Below, piece after piece: positions 9,268-18,826 of a DNA stretch of 50,858 bases. How positions within the stretch are numbered: position 1 is the first letter of the stretch; each line of letters opens with the position of its first letter. The DNA is from Spirochaetales bacterium (GTDB lineage: Bacteria; Spirochaetota; GWE2-31-10): the NCBI GenBank assembly GCA_017624275.1, contig JAGANG010000072.1:1-50858 (forward strand). The letters are read 5' to 3'. The notes beneath the pieces were generated by a model. That model was not told the origin of the DNA. It did no database searches and saw only the letters and a list, made by a program, of their open reading frames with translations. Made by a program: the position numbers and the translations under genes.

Positions 9268-10556
9268 CTTAATTTCCTGTGCTGATAAGGCTTTGCATTT
9301 GTTCCTACATAGTCGGCTACAATATGCCCGTCACCTTCCAATATATATTTATAAATTATCAAACCTTCCAATCCCACGGGTCCTCTGGCATGATATTTAT
9401 TTGTACTTACGCCAACTTCAGCTCCCATTCCGTATCGAAAACCGTCTGCAAATCGTGTAGAACAATTAACTACTACAGACGACGTATCTACATAAGCCTC
9501 AAAATATTTTCTGCATTCTGCATCTTCTGTAATAATTCCGTCCGTATGTCCGGAACCGTAAGTATTAATATGAGAAACCGCATCTTCAATACTGTCGACC
9601 ACTTTTACTGACAATTCATAATCCAAATACTCGGTAGCCCAATCTTCATCTGTCGCCACAACTGCATTTACCGAGTATTTTGTACAACGTTCACAGCAAT
9701 GAAGCTTTACTTTTCTAGCTTCCAATTCCGCAAATAATTCTGGTAAAACTTTTTCTGCAATATCTTTATGCACAAGTAAAGTTTCCGTAGCATTACAAAC
9801 GGAAACATATTGCGTTTTTGCATCTACTACAACTTTTTTTGCTTTATTCACATCTGCATATTTATCAATATAAAGATGACAAATACCATCTGCGTGACCT
9901 AGCACCGGAATCAAAGAATTCTTTTGAATATATTGAACAAACGCATTTGAACCACGAGGAATTATCAAATTAATATATTTGTTATATTGCAGTAGTTCAC
10001 TAACATCTTCACGAGTTTCTATTAATGCCAAAGTATCTGCAAAACCTGCATCAACCTCAGAAACTGCATTTTTTATCACTTCAAAAAGCTTTCTGTTAGA
10101 ATGCAAAGCTTCACTTCCGCCTTTCAATACAGCACAATTTCCCGACTTTATACACAACGCAGCAATTTGCACCAAAGCATCCGGACGAGATTCAAATATT
10201 ACCCCGATTACCCCTATTGCTACACTTACTTTAATCAATGTCAAACCATCATCAAGAAGCATTGCAGAAAGTTTTTGATTTACCGGATCATCCAATTTTA
10301 TCAATCCTCTGATTCCGGAAACAACATCATGAAGTTTATCCTCATCAAATTTTAATCTTTTTAATAACGGTTGTGCCAAATTACATTTTTCAGCTTCTTC
10401 TAAATCTTGCTGATTTGCTTTTTTTATATCAGCAAAGTTTTTTTCCAATGCAACAGCTACAGCCTCAAGAGCTTTATTTTTTAATGATGTGGGAAAATTT
10501 CCACAATTTACCGAAGCTTGTTTTATCTTTTTCAGTCTTTCTTCTAATTCACTCAT
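9264..10556 (-). CDS. proA: glutamate-5-semialdehyde dehydrogenase (gamma-glutamyl phosphate reductase)
   Basis: This 430-residue enzyme makes the second step of proline synthesis, reducing gamma-glutamyl phosphate with NADPH. Recognisable blocks are VIGVIFESRPDALVQIAALC, KGGSEALHSNR, LIIPRGSNAFVQYIQ, the active-site cysteine segment TQYVSVCNATETLLVH, and the C-terminal ARGPVGLEGL. GGAG precedes the ATG at 10556. The gene is the first of a three-gene overlap chain with two glycosyltransferases, an unusual partner set for proline synthesis. No proB is visible in the window. Confidence 0.95.
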   Translation of the reverse strand: MSELEERLKKIKQASVNCGNFPTSLKNKALEAVAVALEKNFADIKKANQQDLEEAEKCNLAQPLLKRLKFDEDKLHDVVSGIRGLIKLDDPVNQKLSAMLLDDGLTLIKVSVAIGVIGVIFESRPDALVQIAALCIKSGNCAVLKGGSEALHSNRKLFEVIKNAVSEVDAGFADTLALIETREDVSELLQYNKYINLIIPRGSNAFVQYIQKNSLIPVLGHADGICHLYIDKYADVNKAKKVVVDAKTQYVSVCNATETLLVHKDIAEKVLPELFAELEARKVKLHCCERCTKYSVNAVVATDEDWATEYLDYELSVKVVDSIEDAVSHINTYGSGHTDGIITEDAECRKYFEAYVDTSSVVVNCSTRFADGFRYGMGAEVGVSTNKYHARGPVGLEGLIIYKYILEGDGHIVADYVGTNAKPYQHRKLS

Positions 10557-10779
10557 TTTTATCTCCTACTTTATTCTAAAAAACTGTTATTTCAAAACGT
10601 TCTAATAATTACTTGTAATAGTCAAAAACCGAACAAAATATCAATACAATAGCAGATAAACATTTTGTTCTCAATTGAAAAAAATCACGAAAATACTGTC
10701 ATGTAAAAAAGATTTTAGACGCAACAGACAAAATATCCGAGAACTTAAGAGATTTTATCAATGCAAATATGCAAAAAAA

Positions 10780-12918
10780 TCACTCATCATCAACCTCAGT
10801 AGACATCGTATAACAAACTATCAAAAATGATAAAACAAAATGAATACCGATTGCAGCAATAAATACAGATCTTAAACTAAACACACTTCCAAGCACATTA
10901 AAGAATGTTGTTACAAATAAATTTATAAGCATTACCACCACATACAATGCAATTAATACAAACGGTAAAATTATTAAATACCACGAATTATATTCTGTTA
11001 CACGAAGTTTAAAAAACATGCACAGTAAAATGCAACAAATATAAAAGAAAATAAATATTTTTGATAATTTACAAGCTATGGCTGCACCGATAAAGCTATG
11101 AGACAAACCGGTATCAAACTCTCCGAATCCGTCATAAAATCTTCGTAAATCAAGTAATTTAAATAATGAAAAATCTTCCGCACTTTCATAATCATAAGCC
11201 AATCGATAAAGAACACTCATATCATAAGGAAAAGAAAGTAAGTTTTCTCTTAATTCGTTATCCCACAAATTGTATTTTTTTGCGACTTTAGAAAGCTCAC
11301 TTAAAACATTTAAATCTTTAGAAAAGAGAACATAATTATTACCTTTTTGCTCATAAAATGCCAAGACTTCATTTTTAGCCTCATTTGACAAATTTTGTAA
11401 TTTCTTAGTCATCTTCTCTACCGAAATTATTTCAACACCGTCATTATCTAATAATTTATTTTTTCTCGTCAGCTTAGAAAGTTCACGAATTGTCGATTTG
11501 TCTTTTGAACGAAGCTCATAAAAACCATCTTTTAACTCATAATATGAAAACAAATCAGCTTTTACATTTTCAGAAACTTTTTTCAAAAGCGAAGTCATTT
11601 CAGACTTTGAAATTTTTTCTATAACAGGAGAATAAATATTTTCTCTGTCATTTTTGTCATAACACAAAAGCAAAAGATTGTCTTTTCTGACTTTAGCATA
11701 CGGAATATAAACAATTTTAGTTATATTCTGAGCTGTATCTCTGTAACATAATTGTGTATCAAAAAAGAAATATTGCTCCACAAGTAAATCTACATTAATA
11801 GCTTTTCGCAACACACCTATTTTCATTACGACGTTATCATTACAAAACATCATAAAATTTTCTTTCCCGGCATAACTACGTGCTATTTCTACCTCTTCAA
11901 TATCCACGGCATTCTTTTGTAAATAATCAAGAGACTTTGTGCTTCCGTTTAACGCATCTCTGATATTAGTATTTTCATTATATATATCATTGTAAACATA
12001 ATATGCAGACAGGTAATCACCTTTATTCAAAAGCTGTTCACCTTTTTGCAATCTTGTATATAAATCTTGTATTTTTCGAGTCTGTTTATCCATATAAAGA
12101 TTCAATTCTTCATCGGTATAAAGACTGTTTTGATATTTTATTTTTTGTTTTATATCTTCTATTCTCTTTCGTGCCAGCTGTTTCTGAGCCTGAGGGCCCT
12201 TTTCTACAGATAAATAATAAAACCATGCAGAAAAATAATCTTCTTTTGAATAAAAATAATCAGCCAACTCTTCATAAGTAGTCAATTCTTCAGGAATATC
12301 ACTTTTCTTACGTGCTAAATATTCAATTCTGTACAAATCAGTTCTCAAATCCCCGATTCGTTCATTAACATAACGATTTGCACTTACAAGACGACCGTAA
12401 TTTTCATAAATACGCAACGCCTCTTTTTTATTGGCAATTTGTCTGTATAAACTGCTTGATTTATTATTACCTTCTTCATACAATTTTTCAGCCTTATCTA
12501 ACAATTCTTCAGACAATCTACATTTTGTCACGATATCGGCACATTGTTCTTTACTAAAGGGCAACACAACTTCAAGTACAAAAAAGTAAAAAAACAAGCT
12601 TAAAATTATAAGATTAAACCCACAACTTGTAATTTGATAAAAACTTCTTCGATGCCCCTTATAATCGAGTAAATACTTTTTCTTAAAAAAAAGAGAATAA
12701 AAACAAAACAAAAAGAAATAAACAAAAATCGTGAAATGTGCAGAAAAATTATAAATTGTTTTGTATGTCAAATAGGTGTTAAAAAAATCGACATGGATTT
12801 TATTTTTTACATATGCAAATAATGCAGCCAAAAAACTTAAAACCAATCCAAAAAACAATATTTTAAAAAAAGCCTTATAAGTATCAATAGCTAATGTATC
12901 ATCTTTTTTATCTGCCAT
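10780..12918 (-). CDS. large membrane protein with soluble helical-repeat core, unknown function
   Basis: This 712-residue protein has three N-terminal hydrophobic helices (about 15-40, 57-75, 95-115), a long soluble region, and three or four C-terminal helices (about 620-705). The soluble part begins with tandem helical segments that look TPR-like (YEELADYFYSKEDYFSAWFYY, LLNKGDYLSAYYVYNDI). It then contains an internal duplication around residues 430-540, in which an LSKLTRKNKLLDND-type block recurs as LSKVAKKYNLWDNE. AAAGGA precedes the ATG. It lies 11 bases after the gene at 12930-14093, so the pair is probably one operon. I do not recognise the family. Confidence 0.7.
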   Translation of the reverse strand: MADKKDDTLAIDTYKAFFKILFFGLVLSFLAALFAYVKNKIHVDFFNTYLTYKTIYNFSAHFTIFVYFFLFCFYSLFFKKKYLLDYKGHRRSFYQITSCGFNLIILSLFFYFFVLEVVLPFSKEQCADIVTKCRLSEELLDKAEKLYEEGNNKSSSLYRQIANKKEALRIYENYGRLVSANRYVNERIGDLRTDLYRIEYLARKKSDIPEELTTYEELADYFYSKEDYFSAWFYYLSVEKGPQAQKQLARKRIEDIKQKIKYQNSLYTDEELNLYMDKQTRKIQDLYTRLQKGEQLLNKGDYLSAYYVYNDIYNENTNIRDALNGSTKSLDYLQKNAVDIEEVEIARSYAGKENFMMFCNDNVVMKIGVLRKAINVDLLVEQYFFFDTQLCYRDTAQNITKIVYIPYAKVRKDNLLLLCYDKNDRENIYSPVIEKISKSEMTSLLKKVSENVKADLFSYYELKDGFYELRSKDKSTIRELSKLTRKNKLLDNDGVEIISVEKMTKKLQNLSNEAKNEVLAFYEQKGNNYVLFSKDLNVLSELSKVAKKYNLWDNELRENLLSFPYDMSVLYRLAYDYESAEDFSLFKLLDLRRFYDGFGEFDTGLSHSFIGAAIACKLSKIFIFFYICCILLCMFFKLRVTEYNSWYLIILPFVLIALYVVVMLINLFVTTFFNVLGSVFSLRSVFIAAIGIHFVLSFLIVCYTMSTEVDDE

Positions 12919-12929
12919 TTCAAATCCTT

Positions 12930-14093
12930 TTATATCTTTTTGTTTTTCTTATAAGAAAGCCATCTGACAATATTTATGACAAACAGAGATCCCGATGCAA
13001 CAAAAAAGAAAATTATATATCGCAATTTAACAAAACTTTCAGATGCAAAATTTCTGACAATAGTGTGATACCACTCTAAAACCGGCGGAACACAAAGATA
13101 AAATGCAATAAGCAATAAAAAGTTAAATAGCACTGAAATCAACGGATATTCTTTTATATAAATCCACCCAGAGAAAGTCAAAATCATCAGAGTTATAACC
13201 ATCCACAACCCGATAGATACAAGCGGATACATATTAAAAAAAGGTAAAATCATTTCATTATTTTTATAAATCAACGCAGTCGCAAATGCATAACGAGAAT
13301 TGGAAAATAAAGCATTCTGCTTTTTCTCAAACGGAAAAGTTTTTATTTCCTCACCAAAAGGAACTAAAAGATCCATCTCTTTATATGAATTAAAAGCTAC
13401 TGCCAACTTTTCAAAAGACAAAACCTTATCCGGTAACGAAATTACCACATCATAAACATAATATTTTTCAACACGCCCAAAAAACATTTTGATATTTTCT
13501 GTTTCATTATTTAGCGACAAACATTTACGCAATAAAAATCGATCTACGGAAAACATTTCTTTGTTCAACAAAAAATCGCCGTTCACTCTATCCTGATGAT
13601 AGCTTTTCAGTAACAATTCTTTATCTTTTTTACCTACATTAGACAGTATTCGTTCAAAATCATCTTGACTGAATCGATTTTTCGGCTCTCCGTAATATTG
13701 AAAAAAAGCACCGGAATCCACAAAAAATCTGGCATCATTACCTTTATAATGAACAGAAGAATTTTCTATATTAGGATGCCACAAGCAAAAGAACAGAATA
13801 AAAAACAAAAGTGAAATAAAAAACGGAATTATTTTTACTGAAAAAAGACATGAATGTTCATGGTCTACAATAAGAAATCCATATAAAAATAAAGAAATTA
13901 ACGAACTATTAAGAAAAGATACACAAAATGATGGGAGAAATATCACACTTCCTATTTCTTTCAAATCTAAAAAAGAATAGCTGCAAGAAACTACAGGCAC
14001 AAAATTAACAAAAAAAAGATATGCAAACATAATTACAAAAACAATCAGTTGCAATAATAAAAAACGCATTGTTATCTTAGTATAATATTTCAT
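12930..14093 (-). CDS. polytopic membrane protein, unknown function
   Basis: The 387-residue protein has hydrophobic helices at about residues 8-30, 45-72 and 85-103. A large extracytoplasmic-looking loop (about 105-275) contains charged stretches such as RFSQDDFERILSNVGKKDK. Three more helices lie near residues 290-375, and the protein ends KKNKKI. This outline recalls three-plus-three membrane proteins with a central beta-rich domain, such as LptF/LptG permeases, but no motif supports that identity. It is the first gene of a two-gene unit with the 712-residue membrane protein and diverges from the Sua5/YciO-type gene. Confidence 0.65.
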   Translation of the reverse strand: MKYYTKITMRFLLLQLIVFVIMFAYLFFVNFVPVVSCSYSFLDLKEIGSVIFLPSFCVSFLNSSLISLFLYGFLIVDHEHSCLFSVKIIPFFISLLFFILFFCLWHPNIENSSVHYKGNDARFFVDSGAFFQYYGEPKNRFSQDDFERILSNVGKKDKELLLKSYHQDRVNGDFLLNKEMFSVDRFLLRKCLSLNNETENIKMFFGRVEKYYVYDVVISLPDKVLSFEKLAVAFNSYKEMDLLVPFGEEIKTFPFEKKQNALFSNSRYAFATALIYKNNEMILPFFNMYPLVSIGLWMVITLMILTFSGWIYIKEYPLISVLFNFLLLIAFYLCVPPVLEWYHTIVRNFASESFVKLRYIIFFFVASGSLFVINIVRWLSYKKNKKI

Positions 14094-14299
14094 TTACGAC
14101 TTCTTTTCTATGTATAGATTATGTATGCAAATTTAAAAAAAAATTATTAAAAAATCACATACTATTTCAATAATTATGTGAGTATAAACAATAATAAATC
14201 CATTTAAAAGAGCTTTTTGGAGATTTCTTTTTTTACATTATTTTGATAGAATAAAATATCATCACCATAATTTATATAAAATACTCGGGAGGAAAAGAT

Positions 14300-14947
14300 A
14301 TGATTAAACAGATTCTTAAAAACAATATAGATTCTCGTGTAATAAAAAAAGCCTGTGAAATCTTGCGGAATGACGGAATTATCGCATGTCCTACAGATAC
14401 CAACTGGAGTTTATTCGCTCACATAGATTCCAAAGTTGCAATAAAAAAATTGAAAGATTTAAAAGGCGGAATCAATACATTTGTTTTCACACTTGTTTGT
14501 TCTTCTCTTTCGACAATCAATCAATTTGTAGAATTTAATAATGCAAACTTTAAAATATTAAAGCATTATTGCCCCGGTCCGTTTGTTTTCTTACTGCCGT
14601 CATTACGCAGTACACAAAAGAAACTGGAAATGAAACGTAAAGAACTCGGTGTCAGAATACCGACAAATCCGATTCCTATTGCAATATTGGAAGAATTGCA
14701 AGCTCCGGTTTTTGCCATTACCGCCTCAAAGCAAATGGAAAATAATCACTGGTGGGATGCAGATTTTGCAGAAGAAAACCTTTATGAATACGGAAAAGAA
14801 CTTTTAATACTGGAAAAACAAGGCGTTGAAGCTATAATCGAAGACATTTCATGTGACGGATTGCCAAAAATACTTTCTACCGTAGTAGACCTTACACAAA
14901 ACACTCCGGAAATTGTTCGTCAAGGTATAGGAATCTTTGAAGGTTGA
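14300..14947 (+). CDS. Sua5/YciO/YrdC/YwlC family protein (threonylcarbamoyl-AMP synthase-like)
   Basis: This 215-residue protein has the YrdC fold used to make threonylcarbamoyl-AMP for the t6A modification of ANN-decoding tRNAs. The N-terminal KKACEILRNDGIIACPTDTNW, the lysine-rich KKLKDLKGG and the basic ELGVRIPTNPI match the family. Its size and the NWSLF segment are closer to the YciO branch, whose role is less certain than that of TsaC/Sua5. GGGAGGA precedes the ATG. A strong hairpin terminator follows and is shared with convergent tex. Confidence 0.85.
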   Translation: MIKQILKNNIDSRVIKKACEILRNDGIIACPTDTNWSLFAHIDSKVAIKKLKDLKGGINTFVFTLVCSSLSTINQFVEFNNANFKILKHYCPGPFVFLLPSLRSTQKKLEMKRKELGVRIPTNPIPIAILEELQAPVFAITASKQMENNHWWDADFAEENLYEYGKELLILEKQGVEAIIEDISCDGLPKILSTVVDLTQNTPEIVRQGIGIFEG

Positions 14948-14970
14948 CAAAAAGACTGACATAAAACAAA

Positions 14971-15013
14971 AAAAGAGAAACTTTCTGTTTTGTATGAAAG
15001 TTTCTCTTTTTTT
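14971..15013. terminator. bidirectional rho-independent terminator between yciO-like gene and tex
   Basis: An inverted repeat AAAGAGAAACTTTC ... GAAAGTTTCTCTTT with a 10-base loop is flanked by A-runs on the left and T-runs on the right. It can therefore end transcription from either side. It sits directly between two convergent genes. Confidence 0.9.
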
Positions 15014-15014
15014 A

Positions 15015-17213
15015 TTAAATAAAATATTGTGAATAATCAAACTTTTTCTTAGCCGGGCGACGTTCTGCACGTGCAGCAGGTGCATCCGGGTTAGTTTTAA
15101 GCGACAAGGAAACACGCTTTCTTACAGTATCAATTTCGATAATCTTAGCTTCTACAATATCACCGACTTTTACCACATCACCGGGATTCGCTACGTAAGA
15201 ATCACTTAATTGTGAAATATGCAACAAAGCAGTTTCTTTTATTCCGATATCAACAAAAGCACCGAAATCTACAACATTTTTAATTTTTCCCGTAACTTTC
15301 ATTCCTACAGACAAATCTTCAAATGTTACGACGCCTTTTTGTAAAATAGGCTGCGGATAACCGTCACGAGGGTCACGATTCGGCTTTTTCAATTCTTCGG
15401 CAATATCATCAATAGTTGTTTCACCTACACTGTATTTCGCCATCAATTCATTTTTTCGTTCTTTTACAATATTACCTTTCATCTTAATATCAATAAGAAT
15501 CTCTCTGGCAACATCATAATTTTCAGGATGTACCCAAGTGTTGTCTAACGGATCATCGCTGTCAGGAATCTTCAAAAATCCCGCAGCCTGTTCAAATGTC
15601 TTATCACCGACTCCCGGAATCTTCTTTAAATCTTTACGGCTTTTGATTGCACCGTTTTCATTTCTATAACGAACAATTTTCTTTGCTGTCAAAGAATTTA
15701 TCCCTGAAACATACTTTAATAATGAATAACTTGCAGTATTAATATTTACACCGACATTATTTACTACAGACTCTACAGTCTCATCAAGTGTAGAAGCCAA
15801 TTTTGATTGATTTACATCATGCTGGTAAAGTCCTACTCCGATAGCTTTCGGCTCAATTTTTACAAGCTCAGCTAACGGGTCAAGAACACGTCGTCCGATA
15901 GAAATAGCTCCACGAATTGTCAAATCCAAATCAGGAAACTCTTCACGAGCAACATCACTTGCAGAATAAACAGACGCACCGTCTTCACTTGTAACTGTAT
16001 ATTGAACATCAAGATTATATCTGCTGATAGCATCCGCAACAATCTTTTGAACATCAGGGCTACCTGTACCGTTACCGACAGAAATCAATTGAATACGATT
16101 TTTCTTACATGAAGTCGCAATTTTTTCCATTGCATCTTCGGTTTCATGATTTTTAAATGTGAAATATTCAAGAAAAGTTCCGTTTTCATCCATTGCCGCA
16201 GCTTTTGTACCTGTACGGATTCCCGGGTCAATTCCGAGAATTCTCGCCTGTTTAATAGGTGGTTGCATCAACAGATTTTTTAGATTCACGGCAAAAGTTT
16301 CAATTCCGTGGTCATCGGCTTGATCTGTAAAGTTACTTCTGATTTCTCTTAAAACTGCCGGCAATAACAAACGTTTCAAGCCGTCTTCAATAGCAGATTT
16401 GCGGAAAATATTAGGCAATTCAAAACGTCCCAACTGCATTGCAGTAAGAGCATCTTCATCAAAATCAATTTTTACTTCCAGTTCTTCTTCACGTTCACCG
16501 CGATTTATAGCCAAAACACGATGTGCTTTTACAGAAGACAACGGCTCGTTATAATCATAGTACATTTTATATGTACTTGAAGCTTCATCTTTAAGCCCTT
16601 TAACAACAAGCTTTCCGCTTTTCAAAATATGATTTTTAACTATTTCACGATTTGCAATATCATGTGCCAAACGTTCTGCAAGAATATCTTGAGCTCCGGT
16701 AAGAGCGTCGTCAGCTGTTTCTACACCTTTTTCCGCATCGATAAACTTTTCAGCTTCTTCTTCAAGCTTGTCGTCATCGGCAGTTTCCATCAAATCCGCC
16801 AAAGGTTCCAAACCTTTTTCAATAGCCAACATCCCTCTGGTTTTCTTTTTACGTTTGTAAGGTGCGTAAATATCATCAAGTTCAGTAATTGTTTGTGCCT
16901 TTTGAATATTTTCATACAAAGATTCAGAAAGCAATCCTTGAGAAAAAATACCTTTACAGATTTCAATTCTTCGTTCTTCTAAATTTCTGAATGTAGTAAG
17001 CTTATGGGAAATATCACGAACTTGTACTTCATCCAAAGCTCCGGTTGCTTCCTTTCGATATCGTGAAATAAACGGTACGGTACAACCTTCGTTTAATAAA
17101 TTAACAGTCGGTACAACCTGACGCAATTCAATGGTCAAATCTTCAGAAATTTTACGCATTATATCCATTTCTGAAATTTCAAGACTGTCTATTAACTCTT
17201 GAGTTATTTCCAT
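15015..17213 (-). CDS. tex: Tex family RNA-binding transcription accessory protein
   Basis: This 732-residue protein matches the Tex architecture. It has an N-terminal helical region (IMRKISEDLTIELRQVVPTVNLL), a YqgF/RNase H-like domain starting near residue 325 (RILGIDPGIRTGTKAAA), and helix-hairpin-helix motifs near residues 500-560 (LTAKKIVRYRNENGAI, IPGVGDKTFEQAAGFL). It ends with an S1 RNA-binding domain at about 635-705 (VGMKVTGKIKNVVDFGAFVDIGI). Tex proteins bind nucleic acid and affect transcription and stress survival. AAAGGAAG precedes the ATG at 17213. The short lysine/arginine-rich tail ends KKKFDYSQYFI. Confidence 0.96.
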   Translation of the reverse strand: MEITQELIDSLEISEMDIMRKISEDLTIELRQVVPTVNLLNEGCTVPFISRYRKEATGALDEVQVRDISHKLTTFRNLEERRIEICKGIFSQGLLSESLYENIQKAQTITELDDIYAPYKRKKKTRGMLAIEKGLEPLADLMETADDDKLEEEAEKFIDAEKGVETADDALTGAQDILAERLAHDIANREIVKNHILKSGKLVVKGLKDEASSTYKMYYDYNEPLSSVKAHRVLAINRGEREEELEVKIDFDEDALTAMQLGRFELPNIFRKSAIEDGLKRLLLPAVLREIRSNFTDQADDHGIETFAVNLKNLLMQPPIKQARILGIDPGIRTGTKAAAMDENGTFLEYFTFKNHETEDAMEKIATSCKKNRIQLISVGNGTGSPDVQKIVADAISRYNLDVQYTVTSEDGASVYSASDVAREEFPDLDLTIRGAISIGRRVLDPLAELVKIEPKAIGVGLYQHDVNQSKLASTLDETVESVVNNVGVNINTASYSLLKYVSGINSLTAKKIVRYRNENGAIKSRKDLKKIPGVGDKTFEQAAGFLKIPDSDDPLDNTWVHPENYDVAREILIDIKMKGNIVKERKNELMAKYSVGETTIDDIAEELKKPNRDPRDGYPQPILQKGVVTFEDLSVGMKVTGKIKNVVDFGAFVDIGIKETALLHISQLSDSYVANPGDVVKVGDIVEAKIIEIDTVRKRVSLSLKTNPDAPAARAERRPAKKKFDYSQYFI

Positions 17214-17306
17214 TTTTATCTTCCTTTAATTTCATTCTTATATAAAGTTTTCAATATAATTTTTATTGACCGCAATCCATAACACATTTTAAATGCACGG
17301 TCAATT

Positions 17307-18119
17307 TTACTGTCTCCATAAATGCGTAGAAAAATCCCTATCCGGCGATATTCCGAAAAATCTGCACGGATTGATGTCGATTCCGCCGCGACGTGTAAAA
17401 AAACATTTTACCCATAAATATTCTGGTATCAAAACATCGTAAATCGCTTTGAAAATCTGCTCACAGCACGCCTCATGATAATCACCGTGTTCCCGATACG
17501 ACACCAAATAACGAAGCAACGATGTTTTATCCAAAGAAAAATCACCCTTGTAGCCTATTTGAACACTCGCCCAATCCGGCTGCCCGGTAATGGGACAATT
17601 AGTTTTCAACAAATGAGAATGACAAATTTCTTCAGTTATTCCTTGAGTAACTTTTAATAAACCGGCATCCGGATTATAAACATTGCAATCACAAGGCAAA
17701 TCATCAATACACAAAGATTGCGGTAATACGGTAAACTCACACTTATCATCACATTTAAAAAGTTTCACACTGACTTCTGTCTTTAAAGCCTTAGATAAAT
17801 CGCCGGTAATTGTGTCAATTACTCGCTTTTCATCATCCATTACAGTCATAATAAAACTACCCAAATAAAGCTTTAAAGACTTTGATTCCACCATAAACTC
17901 TGACGAAGCCGGATAAACTATTTGTATTCTGCGAACTTCCGGCTTACCTGATTTAGACAACCAGCTCATTTCATAGCCGTTCCAGATATCATACCCGGAA
18001 AATAAAGAGCAATCTATATTATTTTTTAATCGATTCACACTTCTTGGAATAGGAAAAATCAGAGATGAATCGTAATGAGGGTTATATACAGTTTTCTGCC
18101 CAAGCGGATTATTTTCCAT
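17307..18119 (-). CDS. queF: NADPH-dependent 7-cyano-7-deazaguanine reductase
   Basis: QueF reduces the nitrile of preQ0 to the amine of preQ1, the last free-base step of queuosine synthesis. The 270-residue length indicates the long, two-domain form as in E. coli. The catalytic block TNCPITGQPDWASVQIGYKG is present; Cys forms the thioimide adduct and Asp is the acid. The C-terminal domain has the E-S-like substrate block SYREHGDYHEACCEQIF. I choose the ATG at 18119, preceded by GGAG, over the one at 18131. It overlaps queC by 11 bases. Confidence 0.93.
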   Translation of the reverse strand: MENNPLGQKTVYNPHYDSSLIFPIPRSVNRLKNNIDCSLFSGYDIWNGYEMSWLSKSGKPEVRRIQIVYPASSEFMVESKSLKLYLGSFIMTVMDDEKRVIDTITGDLSKALKTEVSVKLFKCDDKCEFTVLPQSLCIDDLPCDCNVYNPDAGLLKVTQGITEEICHSHLLKTNCPITGQPDWASVQIGYKGDFSLDKTSLLRYLVSYREHGDYHEACCEQIFKAIYDVLIPEYLWVKCFFTRRGGIDINPCRFFGISPDRDFSTHLWRQ

Positions 18120-18825
18120 TACAATCTCCATTATGATATTTTTTCATAAACTCTTCATATCCACGTTTTCGCAACATACAAGACGGACATTCGCCGCAGC
18201 CCATACCGAAATCGTTCATTGTCTGTACTCCGTTGTAGCAAGTCAAAGTTCTTTTCAAAATTAAATCAAGAATCCCTAATTCCTCAGCCATTCTAAATTC
18301 CTCTGACTTTGTAAGCCACATCAACGGCGTATGAATAACAACATTTTTATCTTTAAAATCAGTTGCCATATTTAATGCTACCTGTGCAGATTTTACAAAC
18401 ACATCACGACAATCGGCATATCCTGAATAATCTGTTTCACACACACCGGTAACAAGATGTTTTGCACCGACAGTACCTGCCCAGCCTGCAGCAACCGTAA
18501 GAAACAACAAATTTCTATAAGGAACAAAACTTGCCGGTACATCTTTATTTTGTGAATGACCACAATTTACATCATCCGTTCCGTCAAAAAGATTAGAAAC
18601 CACAATATCTTTTATAAAAGAAATATCCACTGTTTTCAGTGGAATATCCATTGATTCGCAAATCTCTTTTGCAATATCGTTTTCAACGGAATGTTTCTGT
18701 CCGTAAAAAAAACTAATCGCATAAACTTTGTTAAAATGCTTTTTAGCCCAAGCTAAACATGTTGTAGAATCTTGTCCGCCGCTAGCAAGTACTACGGCGT
18801 CTTCGGTTTTGTATGAAGTATCCAT
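18109..18825 (-). CDS. queC: 7-cyano-7-deazaguanine synthase
   Basis: QueC converts 7-carboxy-7-deazaguanine to preQ0 using ATP and ammonia. The N-terminal ATP pyrophosphatase loop VVLASGGQDSTTCLAWA and the C-terminal zinc-binding cysteines (TCYNGVQT, then GCGECPSCMLR) are intact. The protein is 238 residues from the ATG at 18825. That start sits one base after the queE stop and has AAAGGAG at proper distance, so I prefer it to the upstream extension to 18846. Confidence 0.95.
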   Translation of the reverse strand: MDTSYKTEDAVVLASGGQDSTTCLAWAKKHFNKVYAISFFYGQKHSVENDIAKEICESMDIPLKTVDISFIKDIVVSNLFDGTDDVNCGHSQNKDVPASFVPYRNLLFLTVAAGWAGTVGAKHLVTGVCETDYSGYADCRDVFVKSAQVALNMATDFKDKNVVIHTPLMWLTKSEEFRMAEELGILDLILKRTLTCYNGVQTMNDFGMGCGECPSCMLRKRGYEEFMKKYHNGDCNGK

Positions 18826-18826
18826 T

